From NCBI GenBank assembly GCA_036346255.1, contig CM070633.1, positions 37,649,692 through 37,713,691 of the forward strand: DNA of 64,000 nt. Reading direction: 5' to 3'. Below are positions 33,341-44,901 of this stretch, one piece after another; position 1 is the first letter of the stretch; every line of letters starts with the position of its first letter. A model generated the notes under the pieces. The model did no database searches and was not told the origin of the DNA. It saw only the letters and a program-made list of their open reading frames with translations. This DNA comes from Ampelocalamus luodianensis. Its lineage: Eukaryota > Streptophyta > Magnoliopsida > Poales > Poaceae. The position numbers and the translations under genes are program-made.

Positions 33341-34585
33341 CTTTGGGAGTAAAGGAAGGTTGCCCAGAACTGTATGAAGAATTTCAGAAGCTAAAGCTAG
33401 AAGTTGGGTCCGAAGGATTTGTAGCCAATTTGGAGGTACAGTCTATCCTGGAGAAGCAGATTCGTGAAGCACAACCAAAGGACCCTGTGTTGTCAGATAT
33501 CAAGCTCAAGATGGCAGAGGGAAAATTTAAAGATTTCACCAAGGATGATCAAGACATACTCTGGATTAATGGTCGAATCTGTGTACCAGATAGCGGTGGT
33601 CTAAGACAGCTAATATTAAAGGAAGCCCATGACTCAAAGTATTCGATTCACCCTGGAAGTACCAAGATGTACCAGGATGTTAAGAGTAAATTTTGGTGGC
33701 CCAATTTGAAGCGAGAAGTCGCAGAGTTCGTTGCCTTGTGCGACACCTGTCAAAAAGTGAAGGCAGAACACCAGAGACCAGCAGGTTTGCTGCAACCGCT
33801 GAAGATTCCAGAATGGAAGTGGGAGGAAATCGGGATGGATTTCATCACCGGTTTACCCAAGACCCAATCGGGTTACGATTCAATCTGGGTAATAGTCGAT
33901 CGTTTGACCAAGGTCGCCCATTTCTTGCCAGTCAAAACCACGTACTCTGGAGATCGCCTGGCGGAATTGTACATGGCTAGAATTGTCAGTTTGCATGGTG
34001 TGCCCAAGAAGATAGTGTCAGATCGAGGATCTCAGTTCACCTCTCGATTTTGGCAAAGTTTGCATGAAGCATTGGGTACCCATCTGAATTTCAGTACTGC
34101 ATATCACCCGCAGACAGATGGGCAGACTGAAAGAGTCAATCAGATATTGGAAGATATGCTGAGAGCTTGCGCTCTAGCGAATGCTACCCGATGGGATAAA
34201 AGCTTGCCGTATGCAGAATTTTCGTACAACAACAGTTATCAAGCCAGCCTACAAATGTCACCATTTGAAGCACTGTATGGTCGTGCCTGTAGAACCCCGT
34301 TGAATTGGTCAGAAACAGCTGAACGATCAGTTTTCGGTCCAGACATTATTCAGGAAGCAGAAGAGCAAGTGGCCATGATAAGAGAAAGATTGAAGATAGC
34401 TCAGTCCAGGCAGAAAAGCTATGCTGATAATCGTCGTCGAGATCTCAGTTTTGAACCCGAGGATTTCGTTTATCTTCGAGTTACACCACTCAGAGGTGTC
34501 AAAAGGTTTCATGCCAAAGGGAAGCTTGCCCCTAGGTATGTTGGTCCGTTCAAGATTTTGGAACGCCGTGGAGAAGTTGCTTACG
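33341..34585 (+). CDS. pol: E2 integrase
   Basis: A long uninterrupted frame (open from 33271 to 34623) covers the linker, the HHCC zinc domain (EAHDSKYSIHPG ... CDTCQKVKAEH), and the catalytic core with Asp in IGMDFITGLP, Asp in VSDRGSQFTSRF and Glu in PQTDGQTERVNQ. The C-terminal region has QSRQKSYADNRRRDL and the GPY/F module KGKLAPRYVGPFKI. All catalytic residues are present. The Met at 33271 is internal to RNase H sequence in a shifted frame and is not the native start. A break near 34585-34612 separates it from the chromodomain. Confidence 0.82.
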
Positions 34586-34879
34586 CTTGGAGCTACCGCG
34601 ATGCGTTAGCGTGGAGTGCATGATGTCTTTCATGTCTCGCAGTTGAAGAAGTGTCTTCGTGTGCCAGAAGAGCAAGCCCCGCTAGAATCAATTGATCTGA
34701 AGGAGGATCTTACCTACAAGGAGCAGCCAGTCAAGATTTTGGATGTCGCAGAGCGCCTCACCCGAAGCAAGACTGTTCGTTTTTGCAAGGTCCAATGGAG
34801 CAACCACTCAGAAGGAGAAGCAACGTGGGAACTTGAAGAAGAGCTGAAAGCCGAGTTTCCTAGCCTTTTCTCTAGCTAG
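34586..34879 (+). CDS. pol: E2 chromodomain tail of integrase
   Basis: The frame (open from 34616) contains MHDVFHVSQLKKCLRVPEE, then a chromodomain-like segment with VRFCKVQWSNHSEGEATWEL and a Phe/Leu-rich end at a TAG (34877). It corresponds to the E1 tail at 13470-13720. Chromodomains of this group may tether the integrase to heterochromatin. In an intact copy it would be fused to integrase. Confidence 0.78.
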
Positions 34880-34920
34880 CCTGAATCTCGGGGTCGAGAT
34901 TCCTTTAAGGGGGGGAGGTT
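34880..34920 (+). promoter_or_regulatory. E2 hairpin and polypurine tract
   Basis: The inverted repeat GAATCTCG-gggt-CGAGATTC (34883-34902) lies 4 bp before the polypurine tract AAGGGGGGGAGGTT (34907-34920). The 3' LTR starts at 34921. Confidence 0.88.
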
Positions 34921-37900
34921 TGTAACATCCCAATTTTCAGAGCCTTAAAAATCTTTTAAATAGTTAGTAGGGAAAAATTCACCACTTGGATTTATTTGAT
35001 TTTAATTTCAAAAGCTTAATATTGGACTTTACAATCAAAAACATTTAATGTGAATAATCCCAAGATGAACAATAGCCAAAACTATTTTATTTGGGTTCTT
35101 TGTGCTCAGATATATTTTCTAGATTTTTCTAGAATTTTTCTGAGTTCATTTGCTATTTTCTATTGCCTATTTGAATTTCTGGTATTTTCTAAAATAGAAA
35201 ATCTATTAATAATCTCAGAAAAGGCATCGGGCCGAAATCCAAAACCTCCGGCCCATTCTCCCCGCCGCCAGCCCATCTTCGCGCGGCCCAGCTCGCCCGC
35301 GCACCGCCTCCACCTGACATGCGGGCCCCGCATGCCAGTCCCTCTCTATCTCTCTCTCTCCGAGCGCCCGATCATCCTCCACCGTCCGATCAAGGATGAA
35401 CGGCTAGATGCGCGCAAGGCAACCGGAGTTGTCCGAATGTCCTATTGATTGTGGGCCGTTCGATCAAGATCCAACGGTCAGATCGCGAAGTCTGCTTTTG
35501 CGCGCGCGCGTTCGCACACCCGACCACGCGGTGTGTCATCGACGAGTGGGACCCACCCGCCACGTCATCGCCGTCTCGAGGCGGACTCGTTCCGATTTCC
35601 TCGCGCCGCCGCGCTCGCCGTTTTGGCGCCCGTGCCTAGACCTTCCCGAGCCGCCTATATAAGAAGGGCAAGCCCTCGGTCTCGCATCCCAACGCGCGCC
35701 GCCACCCCACCCTAACCCTAGCGCGGATCCGCAGAGGAAGCGGTGCCGGCCCAACTCCGGCGAGGTCGTACTCGCCGCCAACGCCGCCGCACCTCACCGA
35801 TCGCACCTCGGCATCGCACGGCCCTCTACCTCCTGGTGGCGCCGTTTCGCGGAGCGCCACCGAGCGCCGTTGCCGTCAAGCCCGGCCCTCCGCCGCTCTT
35901 TGCTCGCGCCGCCGCCACGGCCGCCCCCGACCACGGTGAGCCTCATCGGGATCGCCATCGCACCCTCTACCTGCTGGTACCACTCACCGCCGGCGAAGCG
36001 CCGCCGTTCGCCGTTGTCGGATGGTCCAGAGCGCCGCCGCGTCTGTTGTCAGCCACGTCACCGCCACCTCAGCCCTCGCGCTTGCGTGTCGTCCCACGTG
36101 GCGCTGCATCAGCGTCCACGTGCGTGCCCATGTGGCATGGTCCACGGGTTCCCGAGTCCAGAGGCTCGGTGGACCTAGTCCACCGTGAGCCTAGCCTCTG
36201 ACATATGGGTCCCACATGTCAGAGATTTCTTTTTATTTATCTTTTTCCGAAATTCCTTCGCTGACGCCAGCATTGCGCAATAATCCGATTTTTCTGTTAA
36301 GAAATAATTAGGAAATTCCAGAAAATCCAAATTAGGGTTTCTTTTAGATTTCCAATCTTCCAAAGCTCATAACTTTTGCATCCTAACTCCGATTGAGCCC
36401 ATTCAAATTTCTAAATTTGTCTAAATTCAAGATCTAGCTATCTGAGATTTTTATTTAATTTTTGGAGTTTGTTTTGCCTCTGTTATTTATTTGTTTTGGT
36501 TGTTTGTGTCTCGTTTGCGAGTAGACGTCGATTCGTCGGGGAATTTCGTTGAAGAAGGAGCACCCCAAGACCAAGATCAGTACATAGACCTATTCCAAGG
36601 CAAGTCATACCTTTGATCATCTTGAACCCAGTTTTCAAATTACTTTGTGTTAAATTATTGCATTATAGTTTAATTATTTATTTAAATGCTTTGGGCATAG
36701 TTATGATCCAAATTGTTATCACACCTTGGCCTTGTATGTCATATATCCTTGTCACCCTAGATTGGTTATGAGTTGGTAATATTGTAGCACCAACGTGGGT
36801 TGGTTAGATGCGAGTATAATTGCTTAGCCATGCTACGAATCATCTTCTCATGTGAGTCGCAAATATTAAATATGACTAAGTGTCTATGGAACTTTGTGTA
36901 AAACTGTGTGCTATGTGTTATTACTTCGTGATGGCATGTGTTGCACAAAAATCCAACTGGGTGGTAAAGGATTTGGACTGAGGCAAGTGGTGGAGACTGT
37001 GTGACATGGTGGACTATGTGATGGGAATGATAATCTGTGTGGCTTAGTTAGAACATGGAAGTCTTGCCTTAGTCAATTAAGGACTTAACTTTGTGCGCCA
37101 TTGAACTGAGCCTTACTGTACGACCACATGCCTGGTATGGGACGGGCCTAACTTAGTAAGTTATGGATTCTCAGCATTGATGTTCAGGTGGTAGGTTAGG
37201 CTATGTGATAGGGTGGAGGTGTGACTACTTGGTGGTTGCATCACGGGAGGATTCGTCGTCCCTGTCCAACGGTGTGTGTTATGCATGGGCTATGTGATAT
37301 GTATAACGGTTTGTAAGCACACTGGGAATGTCAATGTTGGAGATGAAGTTTCCGAACTGTTTTGTTATGATTGGTGCTAGCTACACTGGTTATATCGTGT
37401 GGGTAAAGTGTACAACCTCTGCAGAGTGTCAAACAATCTATTCGAATAGCCGCGTCCGCGGTCATGGACATGCTTGGTGATTTCACACGAGGGGTAGATT
37501 TTCATAAAATGTGGGAATGGGAGCTGTGTGATCTCAATCATATGGCTATGTGAAATAATCTGTTTAGCTGTGTGCCTTTGTGAAAACAACTGTTAAATTA
37601 ATATTGTCTATTTGTTTTGAATTATGCTTTTAATCTATTATTCGTATTCAATTGCAAATGTTGCTTTGATGCAAAAGAACCACAGAAGCATTTTTTTCTT
37701 TGGAATAAGCCTGCATCTATACATTGCATTCTGTGGTATGATTTGCGAGTACGGTTGTGTACTCACGCTTGTTGTAAAACTTGCGCCCAAACCTACAGAA
37801 GAGGAGGAGTCTACGCCTGCTTTTGAGGAGGAGTTCGTTGAAGGCTGATCGTGCGTTAAGGTCTGGATCCCAGTTGGTTGCCTGTGGTGAATTGGTGGGA

Positions 37901-38141
37901 TCTACGCTGGAGTTTTTCCGTTCCGCTGCTGCTTTATTTCCTGTTAGCCCTGCGTGGCTTAATAAGTGTAAACTCGACCATAAGGTCAAAATCATTATTT
38001 GTTATTCAAATTAATCGTTTACTTTATCTATCGCTTGTGTGGATCGATATTTACCTGTGTTAACCCTGTGTGCACTAGCGTGATCCTGGACTAGTGCAGT
38101 ATACACAGAGGGTTCCAGAATCGTAATTCTAGGTCCCGACA
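34921..38141 (+). mobile_element. E2 3' LTR
   Basis: Same layout as the 5' LTR, ending GGTCCCGACA, followed by the duplication ATGAA. TATA is at 35656-35663, the ATTGCTTAGCCATGC block at 36819-36833 and the palindrome at 37438-37449. Differences from the 5' copy are rare over most of the length but dense at 35486-35940 (GC-rich) and at CAG/CTG sites from 37100 onward. Confidence 0.95.
36525..37848 (+). other. Predicted splice unit in E2 3' LTR, intact acceptor
   Basis: The 75 bp exon (36525-36599) ends CCAAG|GCAAGT. The 1199 bp intron ends CCTACAG at 37798. The joined phase continues into a Glu-rich tail (EEEESTPAFEEEFVEG) with TGA at 37846-37848. The hairpin GAGTAC/GTACTC (37747-37764) ends 34 nt before the acceptor. 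Donor, acceptor, phase and acidic tail parallel those of LTR H. Confidence 0.55.
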
Positions 38142-38146
38142 ATGAA

Positions 38147-40351
38147 TCCTTACTCAGAAGAAAAACAAATGAGAACAATTTTCACCACATAGAAAAATAT
38201 TTACCACTCGCAGTGAAAAGAGGACCAAGGGATTAGACAGTTTGGCAAAGAACTCAGACAACAAAAGGGAAAAACAATAGTTGAGGGCACAAGTCCCACA
38301 CGAAGGGAAGGTCAAACCCCAAATAAGAAGAAGGTATTGCCTTTGAAAATTGATAAACTCTTATGGAACAAATGCATAAGGTTTAAGCACACTCAAATAA
38401 ACTGCAAGATGTGAAACGACTTAAAGCTCAAATACTTATACTTCACTCCTTCCTTTAACAAGGAAAGTTATTTGCTGTGATTACTACATCACTTTGCGAG
38501 CTTAAACCAGATAAGCTCTTAAAACCCAAATCATAGGAACCGCTTAAGAACCAATAAAATCTTTCAACCCGTCTCTTTGCTCGAAACAGACTCAATTACC
38601 ACATAACTCATGAGATCCAAAGATAACAAACACAAAACTCGAAACACTTTCACTGAAACAATATCATGCAAATGATCAAATTTTTTCTTATAATTCATTC
38701 AACATTATCATCACAACCACAGTCTGACAATCACACTAATCAACGAAATAGTATGCTATTAGCAAGAATCATCATAATCTCTTATCGCTTCATGAACTTT
38801 TGAAAAGAAACACAATGAACTACTTCATCATGTCTCTAAAATCTAAATAAGATTGCATATACTTGATCTAGGCAAAACCTAGTGCAAAAACCTCATAATT
38901 GAAACAAATTCTTTAAACAAGATGATAAAAGAACATGACAATCTCACCAATGTACAACAACAGAAATCTCTTATTACCTTTCATCCATTTAACTCTTACT
39001 GACACCCGACGCCAAGATAGTACACACTAAATGCTCTCTAGCCACACATGGCCCAATCATGATCCTACCTCTGTTTGCAAACTCAACAACAGTTAAGAGG
39101 ATATTATCAACATTCTAACTTATGTTCAGCAATTAGAATGAAAGGTCCTTAACTTCCATAATATAGGATACATAAGACAAGGTTTCACAAGGCGATACAT
39201 CATCGTACATCTAGTCATTTAAACATGTTTCAATAATTTTTTTTAGCATGGCAAGAATCAAGTAAAGCTATCATTCAAATAAGATCATCAAGATCCAAAT
39301 AGAAGACAGATTCAAGATTAATATCTATCAAGGCAACATTCGAACATATCCTTAACTTAACCATCACTAGTGGTTAGAATAACCGAAAGAGAGCCTAGAT
39401 TCCAACTCATCTAACAAATCTATCAGATTACTCAATCGTAAAGATCAACCCAATACATCCACATTTTCCACACTTCTTAACAACAATAGGTTCTTGAACA
39501 GATATGGACAACCTCTTATCTAAAACTCATCATGTACCAAATACAACGACATTTCACATTAGGCAATTCACTTCCATGGATACTAGGTAAGAATAGACTC
39601 CTTGCACAAAGCTAATAACCCAAATCTGATAACTCATACCATAATAATTAATTTATTTAATTAACACCTCTTACTTAAGCATGTCAAGGCATCACTTAAA
39701 GATTTTAACCCAATCTTTCAGAAAAAGAGGCATTAAATTTCAACACTGGAAATAATCCAAAAGAAATACATAAAGCCAAAGCTTTCACATGTTAAAGAAC
39801 TTGCAACAGAAAACTTTCAGTATCCAGAATACTTAGTGAATAAATGATTCACATTCTCCAATAAGAAGGGCAGAACTCCCAAGAAAAGATAATTTTTTTT
39901 TTGCCGATATCCAACGATCCCAAGAAACAACTTTAGAACAGCAGTCAGGAGAACAAGTAGTCGATTTATGGGGCCAACAAAGTCCAATGAAAACTCATCG
40001 GAAGAAATGTAAAACACCAACTCAAGAAAACTTCATCAAACGCAACTATTACCAGAACTGGCCACCTACAGAATCAAGGAAGAAAATAATATTTTCTAAA
40101 GAAACTCACCCTCAACACTTATCTATGGTATTTGGGGTAGATACTACTCTATTCTGTTACCACGAACGGTGGTGTAGCCTAACAAAACCCAGGGCCACCA
40201 AAATGACGTCAACCTCTCAATGTCACCCATAGCCAAAAAAATCAATTATGAATAGAGAATATCATCTCAACGGTCACAATATAAATTCATAGGTATAAGA
40301 TATCACACCATATCATAGATTAACAACAAGAAAGATAGTACCGAAATGTTA
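38147..40351 (-). other. C1 internal DNA (5' part)
   Basis: This continues the C1 internal region after E2, matching C2 from about 59560 toward its primer site. It is AT-rich, with no intact frame and no recognised domain. A minus-strand frame at 39817-40020 contains LDFVGPI, which alone is too little to call integrase. It ends abruptly at 40351, about 135 bp short of where C2 reaches its primer site. Confidence 0.65.
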
Positions 40352-40379
40352 CCTCATCCACTCCTTTTGTAACACCAAC
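40352..40379. other. Filler segment replacing the C1 primer site
   Basis: The 25 bp at 40352-40376 are identical to 21538-21562, the host DNA and D1 end beside the other LTR of C1. They are followed by AAC, the last bases of the primer site as seen in C2 (61434-61436). About 135 bp including most of the primer site are missing. Confidence 0.75.
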
Positions 40380-42878
40380 TGTAATACCCTGGCCATTCGG
40401 AAGCCAAAATGTTACCTAAAGAATCTACGTCCAACCAAATAGCGGAAGAATTTGAACAATAACTCATCTAATGGCATAAACAGGACAACATATGATTGAA
40501 CAATTACAAGAATATAATCTGTATCCAACGACGGTTCACAATCTTCAATAATTTAGGTCTACTAAATCTACTAAGATAATCATATCAACGAGTAATCAAT
40601 GAACATAAATAGTTATTTAAACAAACTCAACGTTAAGTAAGGTATCATCCAAATCTAAGTTTATTTATTACAATTCAACCATTAACGAATGAAAGTCAGT
40701 AACAATTCTTTTATTGAGACTAGTGTAAAGTGAACTGAGTGGGTAGTGCATGTCTACTCCCTCCCAAGAGATTCATCGCCAACGTTCACCTAAAAATAAA
40801 TAAACAAAGCAAGAGTGAGTCCAAAACTCAGCAAGTACATTGAATAAATGAACAGACAACCAATATGAACAAGACAACCTCTTCATAGTTTCTGAACATA
40901 CCACGAATGAATATTAAGAATGCATGTTATGAATGAAATTAATCAAAGGATGGACTGCACACGAGCTTACACCGGTATAGCTAGCGACACACCCATCGGT
41001 GTTCACTTAAGCCCGCACCTTAACAAAAGTACGGGGATCCAAGTCCCGTATGAAGAACGTTTCATACAGGTGTCCAAATCTGTCCATACTGGAATTGATG
41101 GGTCTTACGTGTCCATACTGGAATTGATGGGTCTTTCAATCCACTCCCATGGACGGGACATGACAATGTCCAAATCTGCCCATATTGGAATGGTGGGACT
41201 TACAATCCACTCCCGTGGATGAAACATGAATAATGGATGTATGGAATGAAATATGAACAATGAAAGACATCATCTCTAACCATGGAATCAACACATATGA
41301 ACGAACATAGACATTTCACCTTCTCATGTGTCATAAGATACCACAACATGAACATTTAAGCATTCATCAATCACAATCATTAATATTAGCAAAGTACTTG
41401 CCTTCCGCGTTGCGACGCGTCAGTAGGTAACAATGGTGCTCCTAAACCCGAAGCTTCGCCGTCTAAACAATTAAGTAATAGAAATAAGAACACATTGCAC
41501 ACTACACTTCTCGACACCGTTCTACAATGCTTCCCCGGTGACTCAAGATTAAACTAAAAACTAAAAACTCAAATCTGAAAACTGACCACTCAGGCACAAA
41601 CCGAAACTGGACAGCAGCACGATAAAAATCATATCTATTGATCTGGAACTCGGAATGAGGTGAGACCAGTTTCTAAGGATTCTTAACTGATATATCTACA
41701 ATATTCTAGTTGACAAGATAACCCAATTCGGCCAATTTAATTTACTAACAGTTAGATGAAATAACAGAACAAAAACTGCCTAAACAATTAAGATAGCAGT
41801 ACTAAATAGATCATAACTTTTAATCTAAAATTCCGAATTGAGCGTTCTTTAACAATATGAAAAGGTTATAAAATTCTCTACAATAACCTATTTGAGAGAA
41901 AACCCTGATTCGTCCATCAACATAAACATATTTTAGTAGACAACTTAAAAGGTAGATCTTGTCAGAATTCTGGACAGTCAAATTAAAACATGCATAACTT
42001 TCGTTCTACAAATACAAATGAGGTGTTCTTTATCAATCCTGAAAGCTAATGAGATCATATACAAAAGTCGTTATGGGCAAGACTTCCGAATTGTCCTCTA
42101 ACTAGGTCATATTTTAACAATTACAGTGACTGCTAATTCTTGTCAGGATTTCGGGACAGCAGCAAAGAATTAGACGTAACTTTTGAACCGTAACTCGGAA
42201 TTGGATGATCTTTACGTCCACTGAAAGCTAAGAACGAAGCCCACATAACTCTAGGAGATGGTATCCTCTGATTTGGCATCTCAGAACATGAAATTGGCCA
42301 CGCAACCTATAGGACAAAATTGGATGTTCAACTGACAGAATTTGATCCAATCAAATCTAATCAAATTCGCATCTACGGTTAACCCAACAACAAAAATGAC
42401 TTCCGTTACCCTTGGAGCACCCAGAAAGATGATGGTTGATCCTTTAAGAAGATCCCCTCCTTCTTGTTCAGCGACTCCACGAAGCTCCACTCCTTCCTTC
42501 GCGAGAGGCCGGCAGCAGGGAGGTCGGCACCTATGGGGGCGGCTCCAGGAGATGGGTAGGCGCAGCACCAAGGGGTGGTGTGGCTCCAGGGGAGGAGGAG
42601 GAAGGGGCACAAGGGAGAGGGAGGTGTTGGGGGCGGCGGCTAGGAGGAGGGAGGTGGGTGAGGTGGGGGAAATTAGGGTTAGCCGCCCCCCTAAGGCCTC
42701 TTGGCCGGCCCCCCTTTGGGCCTCACGGCTGCCCCCCTTGGCCCACAAGGCCCCCTAATGGGTCTGCTGGCCAAAGGCCTAGGCCCAAAACTGGAAGAAC
42801 AGACGAAACACCGGAACTTTTCTCTTTTAAAAACCGAATTCGAACAGAATTCTTCCTAAACAAGAACGGGGCATTACA
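40380..42878 (-). mobile_element. C1 5' LTR
   Basis: 2.5 kb, from TGTAATACCCTGGCC to GGGGCATTACA on the plus strand. It has two copies of the 28-29 bp CCATACTGGAATTGATGGG unit, against one in the 3' LTR. It diverges from 21565-24011 by scattered substitutions and small indels, consistent with age. The micro-exon and GC donor are present near 41400-41465 on the minus strand. Confidence 0.85.
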
Positions 42879-42883
42879 ACCCC

Positions 42884-44901
42884 AGCCCAACATGAGCCTG
42901 GAATGCTACTAAAATGATAGATTAACGATTTTAAACTAAGGCATTATAATAAATTTCGGCAATACCTCCTTTGTATAGTTAACCATACAGAAGGTAACCT
43001 CCAAGGAACATTAACCAACTCTATTACAATTAAACTGATGCATAATACTTAATCAACAGAAAACATCTTGGTAGTTCGCTCAATTATTAATTCATAATCC
43101 CAAAATTAATCATTCGTGAGGGTGTGTGGAGGTGTGCAACAGATCTTATGACTATTCCCTCCCATGCATGACGTCCACGTATGGAGTACCTAAAAAAACC
43201 AACAAATAGCAAGAGTGAGTCCAAGACTCAGCAAAGTACAATTATTACAGCAAATCAATACTCAACCATGTCATCATCATCCAACCAAACTCTTTATAGT
43301 AATCCAGATCATATGCTCCGGCAATGCAATGCACAAATGCAGCTTTTCTTTTCTCTTTGCAGATACCTGTAATGCGGAGTATGCATCCGTCGATGCATAC
43401 CTATGCCTGTGCCTCTAGCATAGCGACCATAAGCCCACCCTCCACGAGTGTGGGGACCTCAATCCCATCCAATTTATGACAAGGACCTCAAAATTAATAC
43501 TTGGTCACCACATGACCAAGTCTCAAAGATGACAACATGATGCATATGAATCAATCCTTTTATCCAATAAAATCGTGTACTAGCCAGCAGCAACATACAT
43601 GAATAAAGATCATACACATACTACTAGCATTAAAGAAAATGAACATCATACTAGCACTAAAGAACATACACATCGTACTAGCATTCATGGGTAGAGATCG
43701 TACACATAACATTAGCATTAATGAACATTCACTCTTAATTATTCTACCACTAATTGTACTTGCCTCAACCGTATGAAGCTTGATGATGCGGAGAGGGCGC
43801 TGCCCCCGGAATCAAACCACCTGAATATATATAAAAAAATCACACTAAGAGGATATTTATGGACAATACATTGCTAGAAATAAATGCACAATGAACTACA
43901 CTCCCTAGCAACCCAAAACACCAACTTCTATAGACATCGATCTGTCCCAAAACAGAACAGTCTTCTTCTAAAATTCATAAATTTTTGTCTACTTATCCAA
44001 ATCTAGTGTTCTTTGATCATCTTGAAAGCTCATTAAGTTATCCACATAAAAATAGTTGGTGAGATTCTCAAATTCTGTCATCCTCTATCCTTACCAAATA
44101 GATTACTAAAACTACTAAATCCCGCCAGAGGTTTTGGACAGAGAGACTAAATCTTACATAACTTTCAGTACAATTATCCAAAAATTATGTTCACTAGTTA
44201 TTTGAAAACCTTACGAACATACCTAAAACTGTCATGTTGGTGGTATCCTTCAAATAATTTGTTAACTAATTTCTATTGTCCAGTTAATACAATCTGCCCG
44301 AAACCTGACAGAGCCTCGGGATAGCAGCGTTGTAAAATCCATATCTAACAATCCGTCCATCCAAATGACCTGATCCAAGACTCTATTGAAAGCTAAAGAT
44401 GTGACCTACAAATCTCTAGGAGATGACCAGATCGAATTGCACAGTTAACATCCTCAAAACAGTTAGGCACTACAGACTGCCCTAAACTGATCTAATACCG
44501 ACATTGCTAAAATACAAGAATTTATGACTAAACGAACGTGATCAGGTGTTACCCTTGGAGAAACCGCTGTCGAACGCGAGGAACACCACGCGATCCCTCT
44601 TCCCCTTCCTTTCTCCTCTTCTCCTTCCTCTTGATCCCTTGGCAGCAACAGGGAGGGGTGGCGGCACTACAGCGTGACGCTACAGTGCCATGCGACCTAC
44701 AGTGCGGCGCTATAGTACCATGAGATCTACAGTGCAGTGCAAGGGTAGATGGCTAGGGTTTTCCCCCATCTCCCCCTCTTGGGCTTCATGGACCAAAGAC
44801 CCAAGGCCTAGGTTCTCGCACAACTGCGAAAACCCCCCTTTTCTCCTTCTAATTTTCTCTTTTAAGCAATTTCCTTCCTTAGAACAATTCGGGGTATTAC
44901 A
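42884..44901 (-). mobile_element. D1 solo LTR (main part)
   Basis: With 21554-21564 it forms a 2.03 kb LTR, reading TGTAATACCCCGAATTG from 44901 on the minus strand. It is homologous to D2 in inverse orientation. No internal region is attached, and CCTTT flanks both ends, so it is a solo LTR produced by recombination between two LTRs. A 57 bp micro-exon lies at 43764-43820 (minus; TCAG| ... GAG|GCAAGT). Stem-loops lie at 43377-43510. Repeated CTACAGTGC motifs occur at 44690-44740. Confidence 0.85.

Larger units (their letters stand above)
25942..38141 (+). mobile_element. E2: full-length 12.2 kb chromovirus
   Basis: Both LTRs (3224 and 3221 bp) are present, flanked by the duplication ATGAA (25937-25941 and 38142-38146). 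The internal order is tRNA-Met primer site, accessory ORF, gag, protease, RT, RNase H, integrase, chromodomain, polypurine tract. The LTRs are near-identical over long stretches, so this is the youngest insertion of its stack. It lies in C1, whose sequence continues exactly on both sides when compared with C2 near 59545. The reading frame is broken at about eight places, mostly at CAG/CTG-like sites, so the true state may be less damaged than written. Confidence 0.95.
21565..42878 (-). mobile_element. C1: complete degenerate LTR retrotransposon, split by E2
   Basis: Minus-strand element. Its 3' LTR is 21565-24011, internal DNA 24012-25941 and 38147-40379, and 5' LTR 40380-42878. The 5 bp duplication ACCCC flanks it. 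The internal region (about 4.2 kb without E2) aligns with that of C2 and has no intact frame. It keeps a polypurine tract but has lost most of its primer site. LTR-LTR differences are many, so it is older than C2 and E2. It was probably mobilised by proteins supplied by a related chromovirus. Confidence 0.85.

Noticed and set aside
39817..40020. Minus-strand frame with LDFVGPI, suggestive of Tat integrase
   Set aside because: Only one short motif matches, the flanking integrase signatures are absent, and the homologous part of C2 does not keep it.
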